Source: JACCZX01 sp963829995
Lineage (GTDB): Bacteria; Pseudomonadota; Gammaproteobacteria; Burkholderiales; Burkholderiaceae_F
Length of the DNA: 64,000 bases
Direction: 5' to 3'
Assembly (NCBI GenBank): GCA_963829995.1
Contig: CAWHKW010000009.1
Location: 62,001 to 126,000, forward strand
The notes under the pieces were generated by a model. It did not search any database and had not been told where the DNA came from. It saw nothing but the letters and a program-made list of their open reading frames with translations. The translations under genes were made by a program, and so were the position numbers. Each line of letters starts with the position of its first letter. Within the stretch, counting starts at the first letter, position 1. Positions 43,722-53,416 of the stretch are shown here, piece after piece.

Positions 43722-45299
43722 TCAGTCGGCCACGGACTCGGTAGACAGTGTCGCGAGGATTGACGTGAGCGCTGCCGGGTCGATCGGCTTGACCATGTGG
43801 CAATCAAACCCGGCCTCGGACGCTTTAAGCCGGTCTTCGTCCTGCCCCCAGCCGGTTACGGCCACCAGAATCACATGCTCGCCCCACGGCTGCGCTCGTA
43901 TTCGGCGCGCCGCTTCGTAACCGTTCAGTTTGGGCATACCTATATCGAGCAGCACGACGTCCGGCTGCAACGCGGCGGCTTTTTCAACGGCCTCGATGCC
44001 ATCGAAAGCGGTGTGGGTTTCGTTCCCGAGTAGCTGCAAAAACGTCGCAAGAGAGTTGGCCGAGTCTTCATTGTCGTCAACGACGAGAATCCGGCGCGAT
44101 GACTTCATCTGCGAATCGCCAGGCGTGGTCTTCGGCTTTTCTTCGATCTCTTCTTCTCGTATCGGTAAGCGCACGACGAATTCACAGCCCTGCCCGACAC
44201 CTGCGCTGTACGCATCCACTGTGCCGCCGTGCAGCTCAACCAGATTCTTCACTACCGTCAGGCCGATTCCCAATCCAGTCTGCGAACGCTCGAGCGACCC
44301 GTCGAGCTGGGTGAACATGTCGAAGATCAGAGGCAGTTGCTCGACCGAAATGCCGATACCGCTGTCCTTCACGCGGATAACCGCCTGGTCGCCGTCGCGT
44401 TCGAGCGATAAGTGAATCGACCCGCCCGCATCGGTGAATTTCGAAGCGTTGTTAAGCAGATTGCTGATCGCCTGCGCGAGCCGGGTCGAATCGCCGTCGA
44501 TGTGAATCGGCTCGGACGGCACAGACACCGTCAGTTTGTGGCTCATGTTCGCGATGTGCGGCGTCGCCGCTTCGACGGCCTGGTGGATCACCGCGGCGAC
44601 GTCGATGTCCTCCGTTCGCAGTTCGATCCTGCCGCGGCTGATGCGGCTGACATCGAGCAGGTCATCGACCATCCGAACCATGTGGCCAATCTGCCGTTCC
44701 ATTATTTCGAATGCCGAGTGCAGCAGCTGTCCATGGCCACCGCTCAGCCGCATGATCTGCAGGACGTGGCGGATCGGAGCCAGCGGATTTCGCAGCTCGT
44801 GCGCAAGCAGTGCCAGAAACTCGTCCTTGCGTCGGCTGTCGGCCTTAAGCGCTTCTTCTGCTTCGCGCCGCTCGGTGACATTCTCATGCGCTACCACCAG
44901 GCGCGCCGGTCCGGGTCCGGTGATGGGCGCCACGCGCAATATGAACCACCGGTTGCCCGACGCTGCATGGCACGGATACTCCAACTCGAAGTGCGCCCGG
45001 CGACCGTGCAACACATCTCTCAAACCGGCGACTACGGTCAAGCAATCGGTACTTTCGCCCGAGGTCGGCTGACAAGCGTCGACGTAGTTCGATCCGATTC
45101 CGTAGTTAACACCGGCAAACTGGTTCTCGTCCGCAAACCGTCGCCAGGCTTGATTGACAGCGAGGATGACGCCGTCTTCGTCCAACACCGCAATGTGACT
45201 CGATAGCGCGTCGATACAGGGATGAAGGAGCGCGACCGGCTCCTCGAGTTTCTGATCCGCAGGCTTGCGATCGGAGGTATGCGGTTCTGGCGCACTCAT
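43722..45299 (-). CDS. Hybrid sensor histidine kinase (PAS-HisKA-HATPase-receiver)
   Basis: A 525-residue cytosolic hybrid kinase from the ATG at 45299. It has a PAS-like sensor (about 30-145), HisKA with the phosphorylated His167 in LLAHELRNPLAPIRHV, an ATPase domain (N box ISNLLNNASKF; G boxes KDSGIGIS and GLGIGLTVV) and a C-terminal receiver with Asp452 in VVLLDIGMPKLNG. No transmembrane helix, so it senses an intracellular cue. Its receiver is the closest relative in this window of the truncated receiver at 33442. Confidence 0.93.
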   Translation of the reverse strand: MSAPEPHTSDRKPADQKLEEPVALLHPCIDALSSHIAVLDEDGVILAVNQAWRRFADENQFAGVNYGIGSNYVDACQPTSGESTDCLTVVAGLRDVLHGRRAHFELEYPCHAASGNRWFILRVAPITGPGPARLVVAHENVTERREAEEALKADSRRKDEFLALLAHELRNPLAPIRHVLQIMRLSGGHGQLLHSAFEIMERQIGHMVRMVDDLLDVSRISRGRIELRTEDIDVAAVIHQAVEAATPHIANMSHKLTVSVPSEPIHIDGDSTRLAQAISNLLNNASKFTDAGGSIHLSLERDGDQAVIRVKDSGIGISVEQLPLIFDMFTQLDGSLERSQTGLGIGLTVVKNLVELHGGTVDAYSAGVGQGCEFVVRLPIREEEIEEKPKTTPGDSQMKSSRRILVVDDNEDSANSLATFLQLLGNETHTAFDGIEAVEKAAALQPDVVLLDIGMPKLNGYEAARRIRAQPWGEHVILVAVTGWGQDEDRLKASEAGFDCHMVKPIDPAALTSILATLSTESVAD

Positions 45300-45430
45300 T
45301 TCAAATTGCCCGGGAAGCGGAGTTGCCACAGCTGCAGGATGCGTCGATCGACCATGGTTTCAATAGTGAAGCCTCGATATCGTAGGATTGTGAGGCCAAG
45401 CTATCAACATAAGCCGCCACGGAAACAACA

Positions 45431-46405
45431 ATGATTTTCCGACAAGTTAAGGCACGGGGCGTTTTTGCGCTGCTGTTTGGACTCATGTGCGCGTGGGCCG
45501 AGCTTGTCCATGCAGCGACTTCGTTCGAATTCGCCACCGTGGAACAAGGTCGGGCGATCATCGGCGCACGCGACGAGTACGTAGAGCGGCTCAGTCCACT
45601 CGAGCGCGCGCTGAAGGCGAAATCGGAAGTGCCCGTGAGCGAAGCGGACTTTCTGCGGCTGCTGACCAGCGCCGTTCAGCCGTGGTCTGACGCCGGCCGC
45701 GCCACCGTGCAAGCGGCACTCGACTCCATCCGTCCGCAGCTGGCGCTGCTAAAGCTGCCGCTGCCGGAGACGGTCGTCTTCGTGCGATTCACTGGTGTCG
45801 GCGAGGGAAACGCGCCGCACACGCGGGCAAATGCGGTGCTGCTAACCGACACGTCGCTGCAGCGGCCCGCCACTTTGGCGCGCTTGATAGCTCACGAGCT
45901 GTTTCATATCGCTAGCCGGCAGGACAAAGGCTGGCGCGATGCGCTGTACGCAACGATCGGATTCGCATCGATCGGCGAACTGCAACTGCCGCCGCATTTA
46001 GCCTCTCGCAAGATTACAAATCCTGACGCGCCTCGCATCGACGTCGCCATCAAAGTAGACACAGGCGACAACATCGTATGGGTCGCGCCGTTACTGCAAT
46101 CGACCGTTGACCGTTACGACGCTTCGCGACCGGCAGAGTTTTTCTCGTTCCTGCGGCTTTTCTGGCTACAAGTCGCACGCGGCGAGCTCCCACCGGCAAA
46201 AGCTGAACTGAGCGACCCACCTCGCCTGCACAACACCGCAGACTTGCGCGGATTTCACGAGCAAATCGGTCGCAACACGCAGTACATCATTCACCCGGAA
46301 GAGATCCTTGCCGAAAACTTCGCGCAGCTGGCGACCGGGGAAACGGGCCCATCGCCCGAGGTACACCAACGTTTGCTTGACGCGCTGCAAAGGCAAAAGC
46401 GTTAA
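45431..46405 (+). CDS. Secreted zinc metallopeptidase-like protein (HEXXH)
   Basis: The product (324 residues) has a Sec signal (about 1-29) and a HEXXH motif, HELFH at 155-159, in LARLIAHELFHIASRQ. A downstream glutamate in HPEEILAENFAQLATG (about 287-301) could be the third zinc ligand of a gluzincin-like site. No known family was recognised beyond this. Probably periplasmic or secreted and possibly a protease. It stands alone, divergent from the hybrid kinase gene across 131 bases. Confidence 0.65.
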   Translation: MIFRQVKARGVFALLFGLMCAWAELVHAATSFEFATVEQGRAIIGARDEYVERLSPLERALKAKSEVPVSEADFLRLLTSAVQPWSDAGRATVQAALDSIRPQLALLKLPLPETVVFVRFTGVGEGNAPHTRANAVLLTDTSLQRPATLARLIAHELFHIASRQDKGWRDALYATIGFASIGELQLPPHLASRKITNPDAPRIDVAIKVDTGDNIVWVAPLLQSTVDRYDASRPAEFFSFLRLFWLQVARGELPPAKAELSDPPRLHNTADLRGFHEQIGRNTQYIIHPEEILAENFAQLATGETGPSPEVHQRLLDALQRQKR

Positions 46406-46546
46406 CTCATCCTCGTAAGAACGGAGCAGGCGTGTTTGGCTTTCTGTGGGCTTTTGATCCTGCACGGTGGCAGCAGGGCGTCGAACGCGGCCAGTTTCAG
46501 GTCGGCGCATGTGCAAAAGGAACTGATCGCGTGCGTCGATCCTGAA

Positions 46547-47628
<1,082 letters not shown>

Positions 47629-47632
<4 letters not shown>

Positions 47633-48351
47633 CCCTGCTTGCTGGCCCAGGCCTGATATGCGGCTTTGTTCGCCTCGTTCGGCGGGTACAGGCCCGGCAA
47701 CGCCTGTCCGGCGTCGACCTGCTCCATGATCCAGCCTTCCAGGCGTTCTTGCTCAACCGCTGCGGTTGTCACGTCGTCCAGCAACGCTGCCGGTATCAGC
47801 ACCGCGCCGTCATCATCGGCGACCACGACGTCGTTCGGAAAGACCGCCACGCCGCCGCAACCGATCGGCTGCTGCCAGGCCACGAACGTAAGGCCGGCGA
47901 CAGAGGGCGGCGCTGCGACACCGCTGCACCAAACAGGCAGCCCGGTGCCCAGGACGCCGGCGAGATCGCGCACCGTGCCGTCGGTGATCAAACCGGCGAC
48001 ACCGCGCTTGCTCATGCGCGCGCAAAGAATGTCGCCAAAAATGCCGGCGTCGGTCACACCCATTGCGTCCACGACGACCAAACATCCTGCCGGCATCGCC
48101 TCGATCGCCGCGCGCGTTGAGATTGGCGCGCTCCAGGACTCGGGTGTGGCCAGGTCTTCGCGCACCGGAACGAAGCGCAGCGTGAAGGCGCGCCCGACAA
48201 CGCGCTGTTGGCCCGAGCGCAGCGCTCGTGATCCGCGCATCCAGACATTGCGCAGCCCTTTTTTCAGCAGCACGGTGGTGAGCGTTGCTGTGGTCACGCG
48301 GGACAACGCGCGCACAACCGCCGCGTCGAGCGGTAACGGATCAGTCCCCAT
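47629..48351 (-). CDS. RraA-family protein (aldolase/ribonuclease-regulator fold)
   Basis: The 240-residue product belongs to the RraA/HMG-aldolase superfamily. Members are 4-hydroxy-4-methyl-2-oxoglutarate or 4-carboxy-4-hydroxy-2-oxoadipate aldolases, oxaloacetate decarboxylases or RNase E regulators. Active-site features are FGDILCARMSKRGVAGLITDG and TVRDLAGV, where the G-D-x-R-D pattern binds metal and pyruvate. An aldolase or decarboxylase is likelier than an RNase E inhibitor because of its length and C-terminal extension. Divalent-metal dependence is expected. Stop overlaps the YcaQ-family gene. Confidence 0.85.
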
Positions 48352-48443
48352 CAGTGTCTCCTGTCGAACAATCTTGTAATTCGCAACGCCAAATCTGGCA
48401 TGCGATCTTAACGACAGGGCTGCGCATCAGTCATGCGCACTGA

Positions 48444-49226
48444 TCACATCTGTCGGAACAGGTGCAGGTAGCCGCGGCTCACGGGCAGCACTTCGTCGCG
48501 GCCCTTCAGGTAAATATCCGCAGTTTCGTTGAGACTGCGCTTCACATGGCTGATCGCGCGCAGGTTCACGACCACCGATCGATGCACTTGCGCAAACTGC
48601 GCAGGATCAAGCTGCGTGACCAACTCCTTCAGCGGCGTGCGAATCAGTGCCTCGCCTGGCTTGCCGCCGTCGCCGCGCCAGCCGACCAGCGTGTACTTTT
48701 CATCCGATCGCAGGAAGTCGATTTCATCGACCGCGATCAGGCGCAATGACTGTCCTACCGTCGCCCGGATCCAGCGCAGCGGAGCGGGCGCGATATCTTG
48801 CTGCAGCTTCGCGGCGAGTTGCTGCAGCAGCGCCTCGGTGTTCAGCGCGGGCTGTGCGGTTCGCAGCCGCTCCTGCAGCCGCGCCACGGTGTCGGCCAGG
48901 CGCGCCGGCTCAACCGGCTTCACCAGATAGTCGAGAGCGCCGTGTGCGAACGCTTGCACGGCATACTGGTCGTACGCGGTGACGAACACCAGGTGCGCGC
49001 GGCGACCGATGTGGTGTGCCGCCTGGACACCGGACAAGCCGGGCATATGCACATCGAGGAAGCAGATGTCGGGTTGCTGCGCCTCGAAGTGCTCGACGGC
49101 CTCGCGGCCGTTGCGCGCCAGCGCCACTACTTCCAGCTCGGGCCAGGCGCTGCCTAGCAGCCGTACCAGCACTTCGCGCAGCAGCGGTTCGTCGTCGGCA
49201 ATCAGCGCGGTGGGTCGATGCTTCAC
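48444..49226 (-). CDS. LytTR-family response regulator
   Basis: A 260-residue DNA-binding response regulator. Receiver domain (1-125): acidic pair in LIADDEPLLREVL, Asp58 in ICFLDVHMPGLSG and Lys in LDYLVKPVEP. The C-terminal LytTR DNA-binding domain (about 155-258) includes DEIDFLRSDEKYTLVGW and FAQVHRSVVVNLRAISHVKR. The start is a GTG at 49226 that overlaps the kinase stop as GTGA. It forms a two-component pair with the sensor directly upstream. Target genes unknown; the divergent TRAP operon at 50560 is close. Confidence 0.92.
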   Translation of the reverse strand: MKHRPTALIADDEPLLREVLVRLLGSAWPELEVVALARNGREAVEHFEAQQPDICFLDVHMPGLSGVQAAHHIGRRAHLVFVTAYDQYAVQAFAHGALDYLVKPVEPARLADTVARLQERLRTAQPALNTEALLQQLAAKLQQDIAPAPLRWIRATVGQSLRLIAVDEIDFLRSDEKYTLVGWRGDGGKPGEALIRTPLKELVTQLDPAQFAQVHRSVVVNLRAISHVKRSLNETADIYLKGRDEVLPVSRGYLHLFRQM

Positions 49227-50257
49227 TCGGGCCTCGTCTGCGCCGGAAACTCGAGCTCGGCGCACACGCCGTGGGGTTCGAGCGAGCCCAAGCGCAGCTG
49301 CGCGTCACCACCAAAGGTGAGCTGCAAGCGCTCGCGCAGCGTGGACAGCCCGGTCCCCGGGCCATTGCCCGTCTGCTGCAAGCCCATGCCGGTGTCGCAC
49401 ACGCGCACGTGGCAGCGCCCGTCTCGCAGCTGCACTTCAATCTCGATGCGCCCGCCGTCTTCGCTGGGGTCGATGCCGTGGCGTATCGCGTTCTCCACTA
49501 GCGTCAACAGCGTCATCGGCGGGCAGCGCAGGTCAAGCGTCGCCGCATCGACATTCCATGTGAACTGAAGGCGATCAGGCATGCGCAGGTGCATCAGCTC
49601 CAAATAGGCACGCACGAGTTGCAGCTCCTGCCCCAACGTCGTCGCAGGCTCGTGCAAGCGCGGCACGGCCGCGCGCAAATAGGCGACCAGGCTCGCAAGC
49701 ACCTTGGCGGCTTGCGGCGAGCCCGCATCCACCAGCGCCTGCACGTTTGCCAGGGTGTTGAACAGGAAGTGCGGTTGCACCTGTGCCTGCAACAGGCGCA
49801 TGCGGGCGTCCAGCGCCTGACGCTCCAATTCGCTGCGCTCGAGATCAAAGGCCAGTGCCTGACCGCGTGCAAAAGCTTCGCGCTGTCTGACCATCGCGCC
49901 GAGCGCGATCCAGGGCGCGACCAGCACCCCGGTGAAAGTCAGGATCCCGAAGCCGGTGAGCCGCGCCGGGTTCGCCGCAAACTGCGGGTGACCGCCCGTC
50001 GTCAACCAATACGCCAGCAGCGCGCCGAGCGGTATCGCGACCACCACGCCCAGCAGTTGCAAAGCCCAGCGCGCCATCCAACCGGGCAGGCGCTCGGGCC
50101 ACTGTTCGAACAGCCCGAATACCAGCATGGCGACCAGGCCCACCAGCAAAGCGCGCCCAACGACAATGCTTGTCGGCGACGAAGAGGGCACGGTGTTCAA
50201 CAACCCAAGCAGCACCGAAATGCCCAGCGTGAACAGCACACGCCGCCACCCGAGCAT
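49223..50257 (-). CDS. LytS/YehU-type sensor histidine kinase
   Basis: Membrane sensor kinase of the His_kinase (LytS/AlgZ) family, 344 residues. About four transmembrane helices lie within 1-125 and a coiled-coil linker at 128-158. The phosphorylated His163 is in AQVQPHFLFNTLANVQAL, and the ATPase domain shows VENAIRHGID and DTGMGLQQTGNGPGTGLS. Only short loops face the periplasm, so it may sense a membrane or cell-envelope signal. Co-translated with the LytTR regulator. Upstream, 302 bases separate it from dctP. Confidence 0.92.
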   Translation of the reverse strand: MLGWRRVLFTLGISVLLGLLNTVPSSSPTSIVVGRALLVGLVAMLVFGLFEQWPERLPGWMARWALQLLGVVVAIPLGALLAYWLTTGGHPQFAANPARLTGFGILTFTGVLVAPWIALGAMVRQREAFARGQALAFDLERSELERQALDARMRLLQAQVQPHFLFNTLANVQALVDAGSPQAAKVLASLVAYLRAAVPRLHEPATTLGQELQLVRAYLELMHLRMPDRLQFTWNVDAATLDLRCPPMTLLTLVENAIRHGIDPSEDGGRIEIEVQLRDGRCHVRVCDTGMGLQQTGNGPGTGLSTLRERLQLTFGGDAQLRLGSLEPHGVCAELEFPAQTRPE

Positions 50258-50559
50258 CAGTGCCAGGCCGTGCGGCTTTGCGTTAACAGGTAGTTAGGAC
50301 CATTGGGGCGACGATAGTCCAGAGGTTGTCGTGTTCCACCGCTGCCGCTGGCAGCGTGCGACGAACAACGATCCTAAGGGTTCGAACGACGGTTCAGGCT
50401 CTGCTTGAGGGAAAGTCCGCTCGTGGTAGGTCATTCGAAATACGGCGCGGCAATCCGGTTATCTGGGACAATCCGTCGCTGCTGCATTCGGCGACGCTGA
50501 CCGATCCCACGGATCCGCGCACCTTGTGGCGCATGACCATCAGAGACAGGGGACAAGAC
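50258..50559. other. Intergenic region between sensor kinase and TRAP operon
   Basis: About 300 bases between divergent genes. Its right half holds a degenerate dioxygenase fragment described separately. The left half (50258-50440) has no coding support; no clear promoter could be defined by eye for either side. Any regulatory site for dctP must lie here or within the remnant. Confidence 0.6.
50443..50547 (+). pseudogene. 3' remnant of a TauD/TfdA-type dioxygenase gene
   Basis: A 35-codon stretch reads RRGNPVIWDNPSLLHSAT and then DPTDPRTLWRMTIRD. It matches the last part of the intact dioxygenase at 54180-55031 (LVIWDNASLLHSAT, DPNDARTLWRITVK). It contains the second metal-binding His and the 2-oxoglutarate Arg, but everything N-terminal is missing. 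It ends about 13 bases before the dctP start and has no start codon of its own, so it cannot make an enzyme. Confidence 0.8.
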
Positions 50560-51609
50560 ATGAGACGCAGACTGTTCATGGCCGCGGTTGCGGCCGCAAT
50601 CGCGCTTCCGGCCGGCGCGCAAACCATCACACTCAATGGAGCATCGCAGTTCAACGACGACCACGCCTTCACCAAAGCGCTGGTGCGGTTCGAAGAGCTG
50701 GTAAAGAAGTATTACGGCAAGCCGATCAACTTCGTGTTGCACAAGAACAGCGCGCTCGGGCTTGAAAAGCAGTACTTCGAGTACATGGCACAGGGCAAGG
50801 CGGTCGACTACGCAATCGTTTCTCCCGCGCACATGTCGACGTTCTCGAAAGCTGCGCCGTTTATCGACGCGCCGTTCCTGTTCAGGGACCTGGATCACTG
50901 GAACAAGGTGCTTGACGCCGACGTGCTGAAGCCGGTCGCAGAAGAGATCAACCAGAAAGCCGAGGTGATGCTGATCGGATATGCCGGCGGCGGTACCCGC
51001 AACATCTTCGCCAACAAGCCGGTGAGGAATATGGCGGAGCTAAAAGGGTTGAAAGTTCGCGTACAGGGCGCGCCGATTTGGTCAAAAACGTTTGCGGCAG
51101 CTGGCATGGCGCCAACGGTGATCGCCTACAACGAGGTCTACAACGCGATCCAGAACGGCGTGATCGCAGCGGGCGAGAACGAGGCCGCGGGCGTCGAGCA
51201 GATGAAGTTCTTCGAGGTCGCCCCCAGCCTCAACATGACGCAGCACGCGATCACGATCCGCCCGTTGTGCTTTTCGACCAAGGCGTTCAACAAGCTTCCG
51301 CCTGATCTGCAGGCGGCGATTATCAAGGCGGGCAAGGAGGCGGGCGCCTACGGTCGTCAGATCGAATCGAGCGAAGACACCGCGAAGCTCGACGCGCTTG
51401 AAAAGGCTGGCAAGCTGAAGCGCATTCCGTTCGCAGACCGCGCGGCGATGAAGAAGGCCGTCGACCCGGTGATGGCCGAGTACGCCAAGGAAATCGGCGC
51501 CGAGCAGTTACTGGCGAAGATCAACGCGCTAGTAAGTCAAAGCGCTGAGAACAACCACTCCGGTGCAAACGCCGGGGTGGTTTTTTCTTGCTCGAATTTT
51601 TCCCCATGA
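50560..51609 (+). CDS. dctP: TRAP transporter solute-binding protein DctP (system 1)
   Basis: Periplasmic solute-binding protein of a TRAP transporter, likely for an organic or sugar acid. The ATG at 50560 gives 349 residues. Sec signal cleaved after AGAQ (about 20), then the DctP fold with NEVYNAIQNGVIAAGENEAAG and TQHAITIRPLCFSTKAFNKLP. The Arg involved in carboxylate binding is expected in the KGLKVRVQGAPIW region. The last ~22 residues (after KINALVS) are not family-like and are encoded across a terminator hairpin. Its stop overlaps dctQ (ATGA). First gene of a seven-gene operon. Confidence 0.93.
   Translation: MRRRLFMAAVAAAIALPAGAQTITLNGASQFNDDHAFTKALVRFEELVKKYYGKPINFVLHKNSALGLEKQYFEYMAQGKAVDYAIVSPAHMSTFSKAAPFIDAPFLFRDLDHWNKVLDADVLKPVAEEINQKAEVMLIGYAGGGTRNIFANKPVRNMAELKGLKVRVQGAPIWSKTFAAAGMAPTVIAYNEVYNAIQNGVIAAGENEAAGVEQMKFFEVAPSLNMTQHAITIRPLCFSTKAFNKLPPDLQAAIIKAGKEAGAYGRQIESSEDTAKLDALEKAGKLKRIPFADRAAMKKAVDPVMAEYAKEIGAEQLLAKINALVSQSAENNHSGANAGVVFSCSNFSP
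51553..51586 (+). terminator. Intrinsic-terminator-like hairpin at the dctP/dctQ junction
   Basis: An 11-bp stem (51553-51563 with 51572-51582, one G-U pair) with loop TGCAAACG, followed by TTTTTT to 51586. It lies inside the last codons of dctP, upstream of dctQ. It probably lowers transcription of dctQM relative to dctP, giving excess binding protein, though full termination would silence the downstream genes. Confidence 0.75.
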
Positions 51610-52097
51610 GCCTGTGGCGCAAATTCACCGCCGGTTACAGCTGGCTTCTGTCGTGGCTGCTGGTGATATCGGTGGCGATCCTGATCATTCCGGTGTCGCT
51701 GCAAATCTTCTCGCGCTACACGGCGTTGATCCCCAGCTATATCTGGACGGAAGAGATGGCGCGCTTCCTGTTCATCTGGATGATCATGATCGGCGCGATG
51801 ATCGGAGTGCGCGAGGGCACGCATTTCGAAGTCGACCTCTGGCCACGTCTCAAACCACGCGCGGAGGCCGCAGTGAGGCTCGTAGCGAGCATTGGCGTGC
51901 TGGCAATGGCGCTGGTTTTCGTATGGGCCGGCATCGAGTTCACGCGCTTCGGCTGGAACCGTACTTCCGAGCTGGCGGACCTTCCGCTGTGGATGATTCA
52001 CATCGCCTGGCCAGTGACAGGCTTTACCTGGCTCGTGTTTCTGGGCGAGCAAATGTGGGACAACCTGACAGTTCTCGCTCGTAGGCCGTACGCATGA
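51606..52097 (+). CDS. dctQ: TRAP transporter small permease DctQ (system 1)
   Basis: Small membrane subunit of the TRAP transporter, 163 residues from the ATG at 51606, with four transmembrane segments. Family features: QIFSRY, YIWTEEMARFLFIWMIMIGA and the GTHFEVDLWPRL loop. It starts within the dctP stop and ends in an ATGA overlap with dctM. Partner of DctP and DctM of the same operon. Confidence 0.92.
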   Translation: MSLWRKFTAGYSWLLSWLLVISVAILIIPVSLQIFSRYTALIPSYIWTEEMARFLFIWMIMIGAMIGVREGTHFEVDLWPRLKPRAEAAVRLVASIGVLAMALVFVWAGIEFTRFGWNRTSELADLPLWMIHIAWPVTGFTWLVFLGEQMWDNLTVLARRPYA

Positions 52098-53416
52098 GCG
52101 GCGCGAGCCTTCTCAGCCCCGGCACCGCATCGTGGATTCTGTTCGGGGTATTTTTCTCGCTGATGTTCCTGCGCGTGCCGGTGGCTTTCGCGCTTGGCCT
52201 GGCTTGCCTGCCGATCCTGATACTCGAGCCGCACCTGGATACCGGAACGCTGATGGGCGAGACATTCAATGCGTACAACTCGTTCATCCTGCTGGCGGTG
52301 CCGTTTTTTCTGTTGACCGCCAACCTGATGAACGTCGGCGGCATCACCGATCGGCTGGTGCGCTTCTCGCGCGACCTGGTCGGGCACTTTCCCGGCGGCC
52401 TGGCGCAGGTGAATGTCGTGCTGTCGATCTTCTTCGCCGGTATCTCGGGTTCGTCCACCGCGGATGCGGCCAGCCAGTCGAAGATCTTCATCGAGGCGCA
52501 GACCAAGGAAGGCTACGACTTGTCGTTCTCGGTGGCGATCACTGCGGTGTCCGCGGTGCTGGCGGTGATTATTCCGCCGTCGATCCTGATGATCGTCTGG
52601 GGCGGCGTGTTGACCGTATCGATCGGCGCACTGTTTCTCGCCGGCATTATTCCGGGGCTGCTGATCGCGCTCGCTCAGATGGCCACCGTGCACGCTTACG
52701 CCAAGGCACGCGGTTATCCGACCTACCCGCGCGCCACGCTCGTCGAGTTGCTGCGCGCCGCGTCGGTCGCGATTCCGGCGTTGATGACGCCGGTGATCAT
52801 CATCGGTGGCAAGATCTTCGGCTGGTTTACCGCCACCGAATCAGCCTGCATCGCGGTTCTCTACGCAGCCGTGCTGTCGATCGTGGTCTACCGCGAGATG
52901 AACCTGAAGGGTCTGCATTCCGCGCTGCTCGATACGGGCAAGCTCGCCGGCATCGCGCTGTTCTGCGTTGGTACCGCTTCGGCATTCGGATGGCTGCTGG
53001 CGTACTACCAGATCCCGAAAGCAATCCTCGCCGGCGTGTCGGCATGGAACATGGGATTCACTGAAACCGGCTTCTTTATCGCCTTCGTGTTCCTGGTCGT
53101 CGGATGTTTTCTGGATGCGATTCCGGCGATCATCATCGTCGGCACGATCCTGCAGCCGCTGGCGATGGCGGTGGGCATGGACCCGGTGCATTTCGCGATG
53201 GTCGGCATCGTGTCGCTCGCGTTCGGCTTGGTGACGCCGCCATACGGTTTGTGCCTGTTGATCTCGTGCGCGATTGCGAAGATCCGCATGATCGATGCGC
53301 TCAAGGACGTCATGATCATGTTGATCCCCATGCTTTCCGTGCTGGCGCTGCTGATCGTCTGGCCGGACGTGGCGCTTTTCTTGCCGAAATTGATTTCGCC
53401 GGAGTTTTTGAAATGA
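52094..53416 (+). CDS. dctM: TRAP transporter large permease DctM (system 1)
   Basis: Sodium-driven transport subunit, 440 residues with about twelve hydrophobic segments. Typical features: FFAGISGSSTADAASQSKI, IIPPSILMIVWGG and the C-terminal GLVTPPYGLCLLISCAIAKI. The start overlaps dctQ by four bases, and the stop overlaps the SDR gene. Substrate cannot be inferred from the permease alone; the downstream enzymes suggest a hydroxylated or sugar-derived acid. Confidence 0.94.
   Translation: MSGASLLSPGTASWILFGVFFSLMFLRVPVAFALGLACLPILILEPHLDTGTLMGETFNAYNSFILLAVPFFLLTANLMNVGGITDRLVRFSRDLVGHFPGGLAQVNVVLSIFFAGISGSSTADAASQSKIFIEAQTKEGYDLSFSVAITAVSAVLAVIIPPSILMIVWGGVLTVSIGALFLAGIIPGLLIALAQMATVHAYAKARGYPTYPRATLVELLRAASVAIPALMTPVIIIGGKIFGWFTATESACIAVLYAAVLSIVVYREMNLKGLHSALLDTGKLAGIALFCVGTASAFGWLLAYYQIPKAILAGVSAWNMGFTETGFFIAFVFLVVGCFLDAIPAIIIVGTILQPLAMAVGMDPVHFAMVGIVSLAFGLVTPPYGLCLLISCAIAKIRMIDALKDVMIMLIPMLSVLALLIVWPDVALFLPKLISPEFLK

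Noticed and set aside
48421..48439. Hairpin TGCGCAT-CAGTC-ATGCGCA as terminator of the LytTR gene
   Set aside because: The stem is perfect but only 7 bp, with no T-tract on the minus strand; kept out of the feature list as too weak.
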